DNA of 33,626 nucleotides from Desulfobacterales bacterium (lineage in GTDB: Bacteria > Desulfobacterota > Desulfobacteria > Desulfobacterales > SpSt-501): NCBI GenBank assembly GCA_025454255.1, contig JALOOU010000067.1:1-33626 (forward strand), read 5' to 3'. Positions within the stretch are counted from its first letter, which is position 1. Each line of letters opens with the position of its first letter. The translations under genes and the position numbers were made by a program. The notes under the pieces are model-generated. The model did no database searches. It worked only from the letters and a program-made list of their open reading frames with translations, and was not told the origin of the DNA. This document shows positions 14,389 to 21,836 of this stretch, in pieces.

Positions 14389-16401
14389 CTATCCCGCCAT
14401 TTTGCGGATGTCTTCGACGATGTCGGGGTTGGCCAGGGTCGTGACGTCGCCGACGTCCTTTTTGTTGGAGATGGCGGCCAGCACCCGCCGCATGTTGGGC
14501 ATGTCCTTGACGATCCACACCTTGCGCGGTTTTGCGATCTTGCCGATCTCGCGCGCGATGGCATCGGAGATCTTCTTTTCCAGCTCGCGGCTGGGAGTGA
14601 ACCCCGGCTTCAACGCGACGTAGAGGTCCGGCTCGCGGCCCTTGATCTCGTGGGCCACGGGTACGACCGCCGCCTCGGCCACCTCTTCCACCACCAGGGC
14701 CGCCGACTCGATCTCCTTGGTGCCGAGGCGGTGGCCCGAGACGTTGATCACATCGTCCACCCGGCCCAGGATGCGAAAATAGCCGTCGGGCGCCTCCACC
14801 GCGGCATCGCCGGTCATGTAGGGCCAGTCGCGCCACTCCTTGCTCTTGGGGTTTTTGCAGTAGCGTTCGTAGTAGGTGCGCACGAAGCGGTCGCGGTCGC
14901 CCCAGATGGTCTGGAACCCGCCGGGCCAGGGGTTCTGGATGCAGATGTTGCCGGCGCGGCCGGCGCCCGGCGGGATCACGTTGCCGGCCTCGTCGTAGAT
15001 GATCGGGTGGATGCCGGGCATGCCCGGCCCGGCGCTGCCCGGCTTCATGGGCGTGATGGCCGGAATGGTGCTGCACAGGAAGCCGCCGGTTTCGGTCTGC
15101 CACCAGGTGTCCACGATGGCGGCCTTGCCCTTGCCGACGACGTTGTAGTACCAGCGCCAGACTTCGGGCTCGATGGGCTCGCCGACGGTGGTCATGTGTT
15201 TGAAGTTGTATGTGTACTTGGCGGGCTCGTCCGGGCCGAGCTTGCGCAGGGCGCGGATGGCGGTGGGGGCCGTGTGGAAGATGTTGACGCCCAAATCCTG
15301 GGCGATGCGCCAGGCCCTGCCGGCGTCCGGGAAGGTCGGCACGCCCTCGTAGATCACCGTGGAGGCGCAGACGGCGAGCGGACCGTAGACGATGTAGGAG
15401 TGGCCGGTGATCCAGCCGATGTCGGCCATGCACCAGTAGACGTCCTCGGGGTGGATGTCCTGCACGAACTTGGAGGTGCCGGCGACGTAGGCCAGATAGC
15501 CGCCGGTGCTGTGCTGGCAGCCCTTGGGTTTGCCGGTGGTGCCGCTGGTGTACATGAGAAAGAGCGGCGCTTCGGCCGGCATCTTTTCGGGCTCGACGCG
15601 CGCCCCGTAAAAGTCTTTGAGGAGCTCGTTGACGAAGTGGTCGCGGCCCTTGACCATCGGGGTGGGGCTCGAGGCCTTGCCGGGATAGCGCTGCCAGACC
15701 AGCACCGTGTCCACCTTCTGGCCGTCCGTGGCGGCCAGGCCGCAGGCGATGTCCGCGTTCTGCTTGTGGTCGCCCAGGGTGCCGCTGCGCCAATAGGCGT
15801 CCATCGTGATCAGGACCCGGCTTTGAGAGTCGACGATGCGGTCGGCGCAGGCCCGGCCCGAAAAGCCGCCGAACACCTGGGAGTGGATCACCCCCAGCCG
15901 GGCGCAGGCCAGCATGGTGATCGGCAGCTCCGGGACCATGGGCATGTGCAGCGTGACGCGGTCGCCCTTCTTCAACTTGGCGAAGTCGCGCAGCAGGGCG
16001 GCGAACTCGTTCACCCGCACGTAGAGCTCGCGGTAGGTGATGTGCTCGTAGCGCTCGTCGATCGGCTCCGGCACGAAATGGATGGCGGTTTTGTTCTTGT
16101 TCTTGGCCAGGTGCCGGTCGATGCAGTTGTAGGAGGCGTTGATCTTCCCTCCGACGAACCACTTCCAGCAGGGGGCGTCGCTCGTGTCGAGCGTGGTGTG
16201 CCAGTACTCGTACCAGTCGAGCAGATCGGCGTACTCCTTGAAGCAGTTGGGGAAGTTCTCCAGGCTGAAGCGTTTGTAAATGGACGCGTCGGTCATGTTG
16301 GCCTGGGCGATGAACTCGACGGTGGGGTGGATCAACTGCTCCTCGCCCCAGTGCACCGCGATTTCGGCCTCCGACCCTCCGGCGAACTGTTTTTCTGCCA
16401 T
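14389..16401 (-). CDS. Acetyl-CoA synthetase-like protein lacking the A10 adenylation-lysine segment
   Basis: A 670-aa member of the AMP-forming acetyl-CoA synthetase family, colinear with Acs over its whole length. Present: the N-terminal ACAS domain, the P-loop YTSGTTGKPKG, the acetate-pocket/adenine region DTWWQTETGGF, YMTGDAA, the hinge GRVDDVINVSGHRLGT and the C-terminal tail GDVTTLANPDIVEDI. The odd point is near residue 635. Where Acs has PKTRSGKIMRR, this protein reads PNMRR: seven residues are replaced by one, removing the lysine needed for adenylation and the usual acetylation target. The change is in frame and the tail beyond it is conserved, so it does not look like a sequencing slip. 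The start at 16401 has a near-perfect AAAGGAGGT five bases upstream. It follows the TetR gene by 69 bases. Reduced, altered or half-reaction activity is possible. Confidence 0.85.
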   Translation of the reverse strand: MAEKQFAGGSEAEIAVHWGEEQLIHPTVEFIAQANMTDASIYKRFSLENFPNCFKEYADLLDWYEYWHTTLDTSDAPCWKWFVGGKINASYNCIDRHLAKNKNKTAIHFVPEPIDERYEHITYRELYVRVNEFAALLRDFAKLKKGDRVTLHMPMVPELPITMLACARLGVIHSQVFGGFSGRACADRIVDSQSRVLITMDAYWRSGTLGDHKQNADIACGLAATDGQKVDTVLVWQRYPGKASSPTPMVKGRDHFVNELLKDFYGARVEPEKMPAEAPLFLMYTSGTTGKPKGCQHSTGGYLAYVAGTSKFVQDIHPEDVYWCMADIGWITGHSYIVYGPLAVCASTVIYEGVPTFPDAGRAWRIAQDLGVNIFHTAPTAIRALRKLGPDEPAKYTYNFKHMTTVGEPIEPEVWRWYYNVVGKGKAAIVDTWWQTETGGFLCSTIPAITPMKPGSAGPGMPGIHPIIYDEAGNVIPPGAGRAGNICIQNPWPGGFQTIWGDRDRFVRTYYERYCKNPKSKEWRDWPYMTGDAAVEAPDGYFRILGRVDDVINVSGHRLGTKEIESAALVVEEVAEAAVVPVAHEIKGREPDLYVALKPGFTPSRELEKKISDAIAREIGKIAKPRKVWIVKDMPNMRRVLAAISNKKDVGDVTTLANPDIVEDIRKMAG

Positions 16402-16470
16402 AGCTGACCTCCTTTAGTTTTGGGTGGTAATTCTGTTAGGGTGTTCGAAACGGTGGAATCGCCGTTGGGT

Positions 16471-17103
16471 TCAGTGCGCGACAATCCCCCGCGCGAAGAC
16501 TTCAAACGCCACATTCAGGGTCGATTTGAAATGATCCTTGCGCGGATCAAGGGACCGCTTGCTCTCTTCCCAAAGGACCAAGCCGGAAAAAAGCGCCCAC
16601 AGGATCAGGGAGAGTTTCGCGGGCGCCGCCGCGTGGGGGCGCTCGGTTTCGAGCCCTTCCCGTAAAACCTGGGAGATGATGTCGAAGGATTGATGGAGGA
16701 GGTCGACGATTTTCCGCTGGAGCTCGAGCGTGATGTTGGCCAGGGTCTCGCTGGCCTGCAGATTGGCGAGGGTGAGAAACATGTGGGGGTCGATCTCGTA
16801 GATCTCTAAAAGGGCCTTCTTGACGACGTCCAGACTCTGTTCGAAGGTCAGATCCTTGCGGGCCCTCGCGCGCCACAGCCGCACGTTCAGATGCTTGAGG
16901 ACCCGCACCGATAGGGCGGCGAAAAGCTCATCTTTTTTTTTGAAGTAAAGGTAGATGGTCCCAACGCTCAGCTCCGCCTCGCGGGCCACGTCGGCTATCT
17001 TGGCCCGACCGAAGCCTTTGGAGACGCAAACCCGCTTGGCGGCCGCCAAGATCTGCTCGCGCCTTCTTTCCCGTTCTCGTTTTCGCCTTATATTTATTCC
17101 CAT
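16471..17103 (-). CDS. TetR/AcrR-family transcriptional regulator
   Basis: A 210-aa protein with a very basic N-terminal arm (RRKRERERRREQI), a TetR helix-turn-helix (about residues 18-62: ILAAAKRVCVSKGFGRAKIA, then ELSVGTIYLYFKKKDELF) and an all-helical ligand/dimer domain. It is the first gene of the minus-strand operon leading into the acetyl-CoA synthetase homologue (69 bases) and has its own promoter in the AT-rich region just upstream, so it probably regulates itself and the short-chain acid operon. TetR proteins of this type often sense acyl-CoA or fatty acids; the ligand here is unknown. No clear Shine-Dalgarno precedes the ATG at 17103. Its leader is predicted to be only about 25 nt. 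Confidence 0.85.
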   Translation of the reverse strand: MGINIRRKRERERRREQILAAAKRVCVSKGFGRAKIADVAREAELSVGTIYLYFKKKDELFAALSVRVLKHLNVRLWRARARKDLTFEQSLDVVKKALLEIYEIDPHMFLTLANLQASETLANITLELQRKIVDLLHQSFDIISQVLREGLETERPHAAAPAKLSLILWALFSGLVLWEESKRSLDPRKDHFKSTLNVAFEVFARGIVAH

Positions 17104-17134
17104 ATAATTTTTGAATATCGTTCATGACCTGGCC

Positions 17135-17164
17135 TCATTACATTTAATTCAATTCGTTTGTCAA
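17135..17164 (-). promoter_or_regulatory. Promoter of the tetR-acs-symporter operon
   Basis: On the minus strand, a perfect TTGACA (17164-17159) is separated by 18 bases from TAATGA (17140-17135). The surrounding sequence is AT-rich, in sharp contrast with the rest of the window, and contains AATT-type half repeats around 17145-17155 that could be an operator for the TetR protein. The predicted transcript start is about 25 bases before the TetR ATG. Confidence 0.5.
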
Positions 17165-17214
17165 TAGAAAAATATTCATTTTATGTTATTTTAAATAAAT
17201 TGTTATTTTTGTTC

Positions 17215-17244
17215 TTGATTTGAACCTTATCCGTGTCGTATAGG
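17215..17244 (+). promoter_or_regulatory. Candidate promoter for the 17301 membrane-protein gene
   Basis: TTGATT (17215-17220), an 18-base spacer and TATAGG (17239-17244) lie at the edge of the AT-rich intergenic island, about 55 bases before the ATG at 17301. It would fire divergently from the TetR promoter. The matches are moderate (about four of six for each box). Confidence 0.35.
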
Positions 17245-17300
17245 ATAGCCGTTGCGTCGTCGGCACAACCACGCCGCACAAACGCCGCAGGGGGGCAGAG

Positions 17301-17723
17301 ATGAAGAGGGTTTTGAATTATTTGCGGGACATTCCGGCGGGCGCAAAAGCCGCCATCGCCGCTTTATTCGTCGGCTGGGCTCTGCACCTTGCGGTCTATT
17401 TCCACTCCTTCACCGCCGACATGACCGACCGCACCGTTTTTTTGCAGCTGGTAGTGGGAGCGGGCATCTGCTGCGCAGTGGCAACCGGCCGGCGATGGGC
17501 CCGGATGCTGTGCGTGTTTTTCAACATCGGGATCGTTGCGTTGTATGCCTTGTTCAGCTTGGCTCTGTTTCAAAGCGCGGAGTGGGGCCAAGCGTGCCTC
17601 ACCGCCCTGATTGCAGTAATCTTTACCGTGGCGACGGTCTTTTTGCTGACGCGCGGCAGTGCGCGCTTCTTCAACCCGCCGCTGGCGCCGGCGGCGGACA
17701 GCCGGGAGCCGAATCGAGGCTGA
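17301..17723 (+). CDS. Hypothetical four-helix membrane protein
   Basis: A 140-aa protein not recognised as a named family. It has four hydrophobic segments (about residues 15-33, 44-61, 67-90 and 95-115), short polar loops and a Pro/Ala-rich C-terminal tail. A purine-rich GGGGGGCAGAG precedes the ATG at 17301. It lies divergent from the tetR operon with a shared AT-rich control region and 83 bases before a small zinc-ribbon membrane protein, so the two may be co-transcribed. Integral inner-membrane location is clear; function is unknown. Confidence 0.65.
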   Translation: MKRVLNYLRDIPAGAKAAIAALFVGWALHLAVYFHSFTADMTDRTVFLQLVVGAGICCAVATGRRWARMLCVFFNIGIVALYALFSLALFQSAEWGQACLTALIAVIFTVATVFLLTRGSARFFNPPLAPAADSREPNRG

Positions 17724-17806
17724 AATGGCCTCGGGCCGCACGGCCGGCGTATCGGCGGATAGCGCCGCGGAACCGTTCGCTGGAGCGGCGAAAGGCAGGT
17801 GGGAGA

Positions 17807-18028
17807 ATGGAGAGCCGGGAGGTGAGGTGTACATGCGGCCGCACGCTGCGGCTATCCACCCCCTTGCTGCGCTGCGAGGGGTGCGGCCGGAACGTGTTTT
17901 ATGACGACAGCGAGCGTCGGCGCCACCGGACCAGCGTCGCCGTCACAACGGTGCTGATGCTCGCGGCCTTCGGGCTGGTCGCCTATCTCTTCATCGAGAT
18001 GGTGGCGGTCCCGTTTTTTCCGCGCTGA
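17807..18028 (+). CDS. Small zinc-ribbon protein with one transmembrane helix
   Basis: A 73-aa protein. The N-terminal 30 residues hold a C-x-C pair (CTCGR) and a C-x2-C pair (CEGCGR) spaced as in a rubredoxin-like zinc ribbon, followed by a basic linker (ERRRHR) and one C-terminal transmembrane helix (about residues 44-67). The ATG at 17807 follows AGGTGGGAGA. The ribbon would face the cytoplasm by the positive-inside rule. Its partner is unknown; the gene follows the four-helix membrane protein on the same strand. Confidence 0.6.
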   Translation: MESREVRCTCGRTLRLSTPLLRCEGCGRNVFYDDSERRRHRTSVAVTTVLMLAAFGLVAYLFIEMVAVPFFPR

Positions 18029-18068
18029 AAAAAGCGCCGCAGACGCACCACCGGCATGGCCCGCCGAG

Positions 18069-18398
18069 CTACCACCCCCGCGACATCAGGCAGTACATCT
18101 TCACGTCTTCCGGCGTGACATGGCTCTTGGAGAAACGGACCACGTAGCGCGGGATGAACCCCTCCCGCAGGTAGTAGGCGAAGTCCGAATCGATCTTGGC
18201 GGCTGAAAAGCGCCAGTCGGCCCCGGCGCTCCGAAAAACCTGGTACACGCTGCACTGGCGGGCCATGGCCAGGCAGGAGAGGTATTCGTCTTCCCGGATC
18301 GCCCGGCACCGCGCCGTGCGCTTGTCGACTAGGGCGGCCGCCAGAAAGTAAAGCGCGGTCAGCAGGGTAAAAAAGATGCCTTCAGCAGTCGATATCAC
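18069..18398 (-). CDS. Hypothetical membrane-anchored small protein
   Basis: Not recognised. With the GTG start at 18398 (AGAGG six bases upstream) it is 109 aa: one N-terminal hydrophobic helix (about residues 5-23), then a polar domain with several cysteines (TARC, SCLAMARQC, MYC) and aromatic residues. A TTG at 18452 would add 18 residues, but that stretch contains a 9-bp hairpin and lacks a good ribosome-binding site, so the shorter form is preferred. It is convergent with the zinc-ribbon gene, 40 bases away. It is probably anchored in the inner membrane with the domain outside, or an uncleaved signal-anchor protein. Confidence 0.45.
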   Translation of the reverse strand: MISTAEGIFFTLLTALYFLAAALVDKRTARCRAIREDEYLSCLAMARQCSVYQVFRSAGADWRFSAAKIDSDFAYYLREGFIPRYVVRFSKSHVTPEDVKMYCLMSRGW

Positions 18399-18414
18399 GA
18401 CCAACCTCTTAGAC

Positions 18415-18435
18415 CCGGCTGCCGACGGCAGCCGG
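18415..18435. repeat. 9-bp inverted repeat upstream of the 18398 gene
   Basis: CCGGCTGCC and GGCAGCCGG flank a GAC loop. The structure lies 17 bases before the preferred GTG start of the minus-strand small gene, with no T-run on either side. It is either a leader hairpin of that gene or, if the TTG start is used, part of its coding sequence. Confidence 0.4.
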
Positions 18436-18566
18436 TGGGTATTTCTCTGCAAACCTATTGAAAGACAATGTGCCCCCGGAGAGGCGCTGTCAACTGCGAC
18501 GGGCGGTTGTCGACATGCGGGCGCTGAGCCAAATCACCCTGCGGGCCCGGGGTGCACTTCGGTAGA

Positions 18567-19751
18567 TTACGGCGCGTATTTGCGCATGGCGTTTTCAAAC
18601 CCCCCCATGGCGCTGCGGATGACGGCGTCCGCCACGCAGAAAGCGATGCGGAAGTGGCCAGGGGCGTGAAAGCCGCTGCCGGGGACCACCAGCACCCGTT
18701 CGGCCTTCAGCGCCTGAGCGAATTGCACATCATCGGCAATCGGCGAGCGGGGAAAAAGGTAAAAGGTCCCGGCCGGCTTTACGAACTCATAGCCCATGGC
18801 GCTCAACCCTGCGCAGAGCAGGTCGCGCTTGCGCTGATAGGCGCCGATATCGGCGCTCTCGCCCTGCAGGCGGGCCACCGCGCGCTGCATCAGGGCCGGC
18901 GCGTTGACGAAGCCCAGAATGCGGTTGGCAAGCGCCATGCCGGCCACCAGGGCCTTGCGGTGGGTGGCGCGCGGATTCACGGCCGCAAAGCCGATCCGCT
19001 CCCCGGGGATGGAAAGGTCCTTCGAGTAGGAGGTGGCCACCAGGCTTTCCGGGTAGGCGCTGAAAAGGCTCGGCACGACGGTCCCGTCGAAGACCACCTT
19101 GCGGTAGGGCTCATCGGAGATCAGGTAAATGGTGCGGTTGAAGTCCCGGCTTTTCCGGGCCAGGCACTCCGCGAGGGCCGCGAGGCTCTCTGCGGAGTAG
19201 ACCGCGCCGGTGGGGTTGTGGGGAGAGTTGATCAGGACGGCTTTGGTTTTGGGCGTCAGGGCGGCGGCGATGGCCTCGATGTCGAGCTGGAAATCCGGCC
19301 GGCTGGGCGCGGTCTTCAGCACGCCGCCGTGGTTTTCGGCATAGAAGCCGTACTCCACGAAGCACGGCACCGGCGTCAGCACCTCGTCGCCGGGGTCGAG
19401 CAGCGCCTTGAAGGCGATGTTCAGCGCCCCGGCCGCCCCGCAGGTCATGATGACGTCGGCGGGCTCGACCGGCACCCCCTGCTCGGTTGCGAGATGCCCG
19501 GCCACGGCCCCGCAGACGTCGGGGTAGCCCGTGTTCGGCATGTAGGCATGGGCGTCGGGGCCTTCACGGTCGACCAGTTCCCGCAGCACCGTTTTGAAAC
19601 GCTCCGGGGGCGGCAGGTTGGGGTTGCCCAGGCTGAAGTCGAACACGTTCTGCGCACCGTACTTCTTCTTCAGCTCGCTGCCCTCTTCGAACATGCGCCG
19701 GATCCAGGAGGAGCCGGCGATGACCGTCTCGATTCGCTTGGCAATGCTCAT
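18567..19751 (-). CDS. PLP-dependent aminotransferase class I/II (AspC-like)
   Basis: A 394-aa fold-type I aminotransferase. Key features: GNPNLPPPERF at the substrate entrance, YMPNTGYPDV, the SPHNPTG motif at 176-182, SDEPYRKVVF, the PLP-binding Lys244 in SYSKDLSIPGERIG and the C-terminal FRIAFCV with the substrate-carboxylate Arg. The length is typical for the aspartate/alanine/aromatic group. The protein stands alone on its strand, preceded by GGGAGGTGTGACGC at the ATG 19751. The substrate amino acid cannot be told from sequence; alanine or aspartate type is most likely. It is cytoplasmic. Confidence 0.88.
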   Translation of the reverse strand: MSIAKRIETVIAGSSWIRRMFEEGSELKKKYGAQNVFDFSLGNPNLPPPERFKTVLRELVDREGPDAHAYMPNTGYPDVCGAVAGHLATEQGVPVEPADVIMTCGAAGALNIAFKALLDPGDEVLTPVPCFVEYGFYAENHGGVLKTAPSRPDFQLDIEAIAAALTPKTKAVLINSPHNPTGAVYSAESLAALAECLARKSRDFNRTIYLISDEPYRKVVFDGTVVPSLFSAYPESLVATSYSKDLSIPGERIGFAAVNPRATHRKALVAGMALANRILGFVNAPALMQRAVARLQGESADIGAYQRKRDLLCAGLSAMGYEFVKPAGTFYLFPRSPIADDVQFAQALKAERVLVVPGSGFHAPGHFRIAFCVADAVIRSAMGGFENAMRKYAP

Positions 19752-19830
19752 GCGTCACACCTCCCGCGTGGGTTGAAATGGACCCCTTCCATATCACCGC
19801 GGGGGGACGACAGCAATGCAAAACCTCCGC

Positions 19831-20622
19831 TCAGGCGCTCAGACCGGCGAAGCGCAGCACGCGCTTCACGTAGTTGCGGGTTTCCGCAAACGGCACCTCG
19901 CCCTCGTATTTCTCCACCGCCCCGGGCCCGGCGTTGTAGGCCGAGAGGGCCAGTTTGATGTCGCCGTCGAACCGATCCAACATCCGGCGCAGGTAGCGCG
20001 CGCCGCCGTCGATGTTCTGGCGGACGTCGAAGGGGTCTGAAACCCCCAGCTCCCTGGCCGTCTCCGGCATCAGCTGCATCAGCCCCTGGGCCCCTGCCGG
20101 GGAGACGGCATCCGGCCGGAAGGCGGATTCCGCCCGGATCACGCTGCGAATGAGATCGGCCGAGAGGTTGTAGCGGGAGGCCGCGCGCCGGATGGACTCC
20201 TCGATGACCTGGCTGCCGGAGGCCGCCGGCCGGACCTGCCGCGCCTCCCGGTGCACGCTGCCGCCCGCCTCGTGCAGCCCAATCCGAAGGCCCGTGATCC
20301 CGGCAGCCCCCGTCTGCCGCCGGCCGATCTCGGCCGCGGAGGCGTTTGGCCCATCCGCGGGCGGAGCCGTGGTCGACCCGCCCCGGCCGCCGGCGGCATC
20401 CAGGCGGGACCCTTGCGTCACCATCACCGGCCGGGCGAAATAGTCGGGCACCCCCATCCCGGAAGCGGTCCCGGGGTTCTTCGACGCCCTCTCCCGGGTG
20501 AGAAGATCCTTGAAACAAGAGCCGGCGCCCCTGCTGAGCTCTCCGGATATCCGGGCCCCGGCAACCGCCGCCCGCCGGGGCTCGATGTAGTCTCGAATCG
20601 TCAACGGCCGATCCACCGCCAT
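19831..20622 (-). CDS. SLT-domain lytic transglycosylase without signal peptide
   Basis: A 263-aa protein with a long low-complexity N-terminal half (residues 1-140) and a C-terminal Slt/MltE-like domain (about 145-262). The catalytic Glu lies in IRAESAFRPDAVSPAGAQGL, followed by MQLMPETA, LSAYNAGPGAV and ETRNYVKRVL, all classic SLT motifs. It should cleave peptidoglycan glycan strands to 1,6-anhydro products. There is no N-terminal hydrophobic segment or lipobox: the N-terminus MAVDRPLTIRDYIEP is hydrophilic. It therefore needs another export route or a different start, but the ATG at 20622 has GGAGGCGAAC upstream and no upstream signal is visible. SLT proteins exported by flagellar or type III systems look similar. 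Confidence 0.8.
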   Translation of the reverse strand: MAVDRPLTIRDYIEPRRAAVAGARISGELSRGAGSCFKDLLTRERASKNPGTASGMGVPDYFARPVMVTQGSRLDAAGGRGGSTTAPPADGPNASAAEIGRRQTGAAGITGLRIGLHEAGGSVHREARQVRPAASGSQVIEESIRRAASRYNLSADLIRSVIRAESAFRPDAVSPAGAQGLMQLMPETARELGVSDPFDVRQNIDGGARYLRRMLDRFDGDIKLALSAYNAGPGAVEKYEGEVPFAETRNYVKRVLRFAGLSA

Positions 20623-20891
20623 GTTCGCCTCCGCCTGCTGCGTTCAATCCGAGTAGCCAAGCAATAACCATTCCAGCACGCGCCCATTGCGGAGCACGGG
20701 CCGAAAATCGATTTATCATCTTGATATAGCTTGCTATTTTGGAAATTTTGGCGTATGCGTGGGTTACGGCTCGCAGCGCGACAAGCGCCAGCGGATCGGC
20801 ATTATTTGCCTCATCCCCACCGGGCGCAGCCGGGCGGAAGAAGCTGAGATCGAGCCTGTCGGGCTGCCGGTTCGATGCCCTCTTGAAACGC

Positions 20892-21827
20892 ATGTATTCG
20901 CATTCAGGATCCCTAATCTGGGCAACGGCGCTCTGGGCCCTGCTGGCAGGCTGCGCCGGCCAGGCGCTGCGTTGGCCCCCGCCCTCCGCAGGCCTGCCGC
21001 CGCACCACCTCATCGCGAACGTGCCCTTTTTCGCCCAGCAGGAGTACCAGTGCGGACCCGCCGCCCTCGCGATGGGGCTTGCCTGGAGCGGCCTCGAGGT
21101 CGCTCCCGCGGAGCTGACCCCAAAGGTCTACACCGCCGCTCTTCAAGGCAGCCTGCAGCCGGCCATGATCGCCGCGGCCCGCCGCCTCGGGCGCCTGGCC
21201 TATGTGATCCGCGGACCGGAGGCGCTTTTGCGGGAGGTGGCGGCCGACCGGCCCGTGATCGTTCTGCAGAACCTGGGGCTCGCGTGGGCCCCGCGCTGGC
21301 ATTATGCCGTTGTGGTCGGCTATGACACGGCCGCCGACGAGGTCATCCTGCACACCGGCCTCGCGGCTCAGCGCAGCACCTCCTGGCCGCTGTTTTTGAA
21401 CACCTGGTCGCGGGGGGATTTTTGGGGATTGCTGGTCTTGAAGGCAAGCGAGCTGCCGGCGACGGCCGAGGAGGGGGCTTACGTGGAGGCCGCCATCGGC
21501 CTTGAAAACGCCGGGCGCCTCGGGGAAGCGGAGCAGGCCTTCCGCACCGCGCTCAGCCGCTGGCCCGGGAACCTCGCCGCTCGCATGGGGATAGGCAACA
21601 GCGCCTATGCACAGGGGGAGCTCCTAAAAGCGGAAGCGGCCTTCCGCAAGGCCGCGGAGCTCCACCCGAGGTCGGGTGCGGCCTGGAACAACCTGGCCCA
21701 TGTGCTGTTGAAACAGGGCCGAAGGGCCGAAGCGCTGGAGGCCGCCCGCGAGGCCGTTGCGCTGGGCGGGCCCCTCGCCTCCACCTTTGAAAAGACGCTC
21801 GAGGAGATTCTGAGTTCCGAACCCTGA
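20892..21827 (+). CDS. C39-like cysteine peptidase lipoprotein with TPR repeats (PA2778-type)
   Basis: A 311-aa protein from the ATG at 20892. A short signal sequence ends in the lipobox LLAGC, so it should be a lipoprotein. A papain-like C39 domain follows with the nucleophile in QEYQCGPAALAM and the catalytic His in RWHYAVVVGYD. The C-terminal 100 residues contain two to three TPR-like units (LGEAEQAFRTALSRWPGN, LLKAEAAFRKAAELHPRS, WNNLAHVLLKQGRRAEAL). This architecture matches the PA2778 family of cysteine peptidases. The frame is open upstream to 20739, but that extension would bury the signal peptide. The ribosome-binding site is weak. The target is probably a cell-envelope or secreted peptide; it is unknown. 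Confidence 0.75.
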   Translation: MYSHSGSLIWATALWALLAGCAGQALRWPPPSAGLPPHHLIANVPFFAQQEYQCGPAALAMGLAWSGLEVAPAELTPKVYTAALQGSLQPAMIAAARRLGRLAYVIRGPEALLREVAADRPVIVLQNLGLAWAPRWHYAVVVGYDTAADEVILHTGLAAQRSTSWPLFLNTWSRGDFWGLLVLKASELPATAEEGAYVEAAIGLENAGRLGEAEQAFRTALSRWPGNLAARMGIGNSAYAQGELLKAEAAFRKAAELHPRSGAAWNNLAHVLLKQGRRAEALEAAREAVALGGPLASTFEKTLEEILSSEP

Positions 21828-21836
21828 CGGCGGGCA

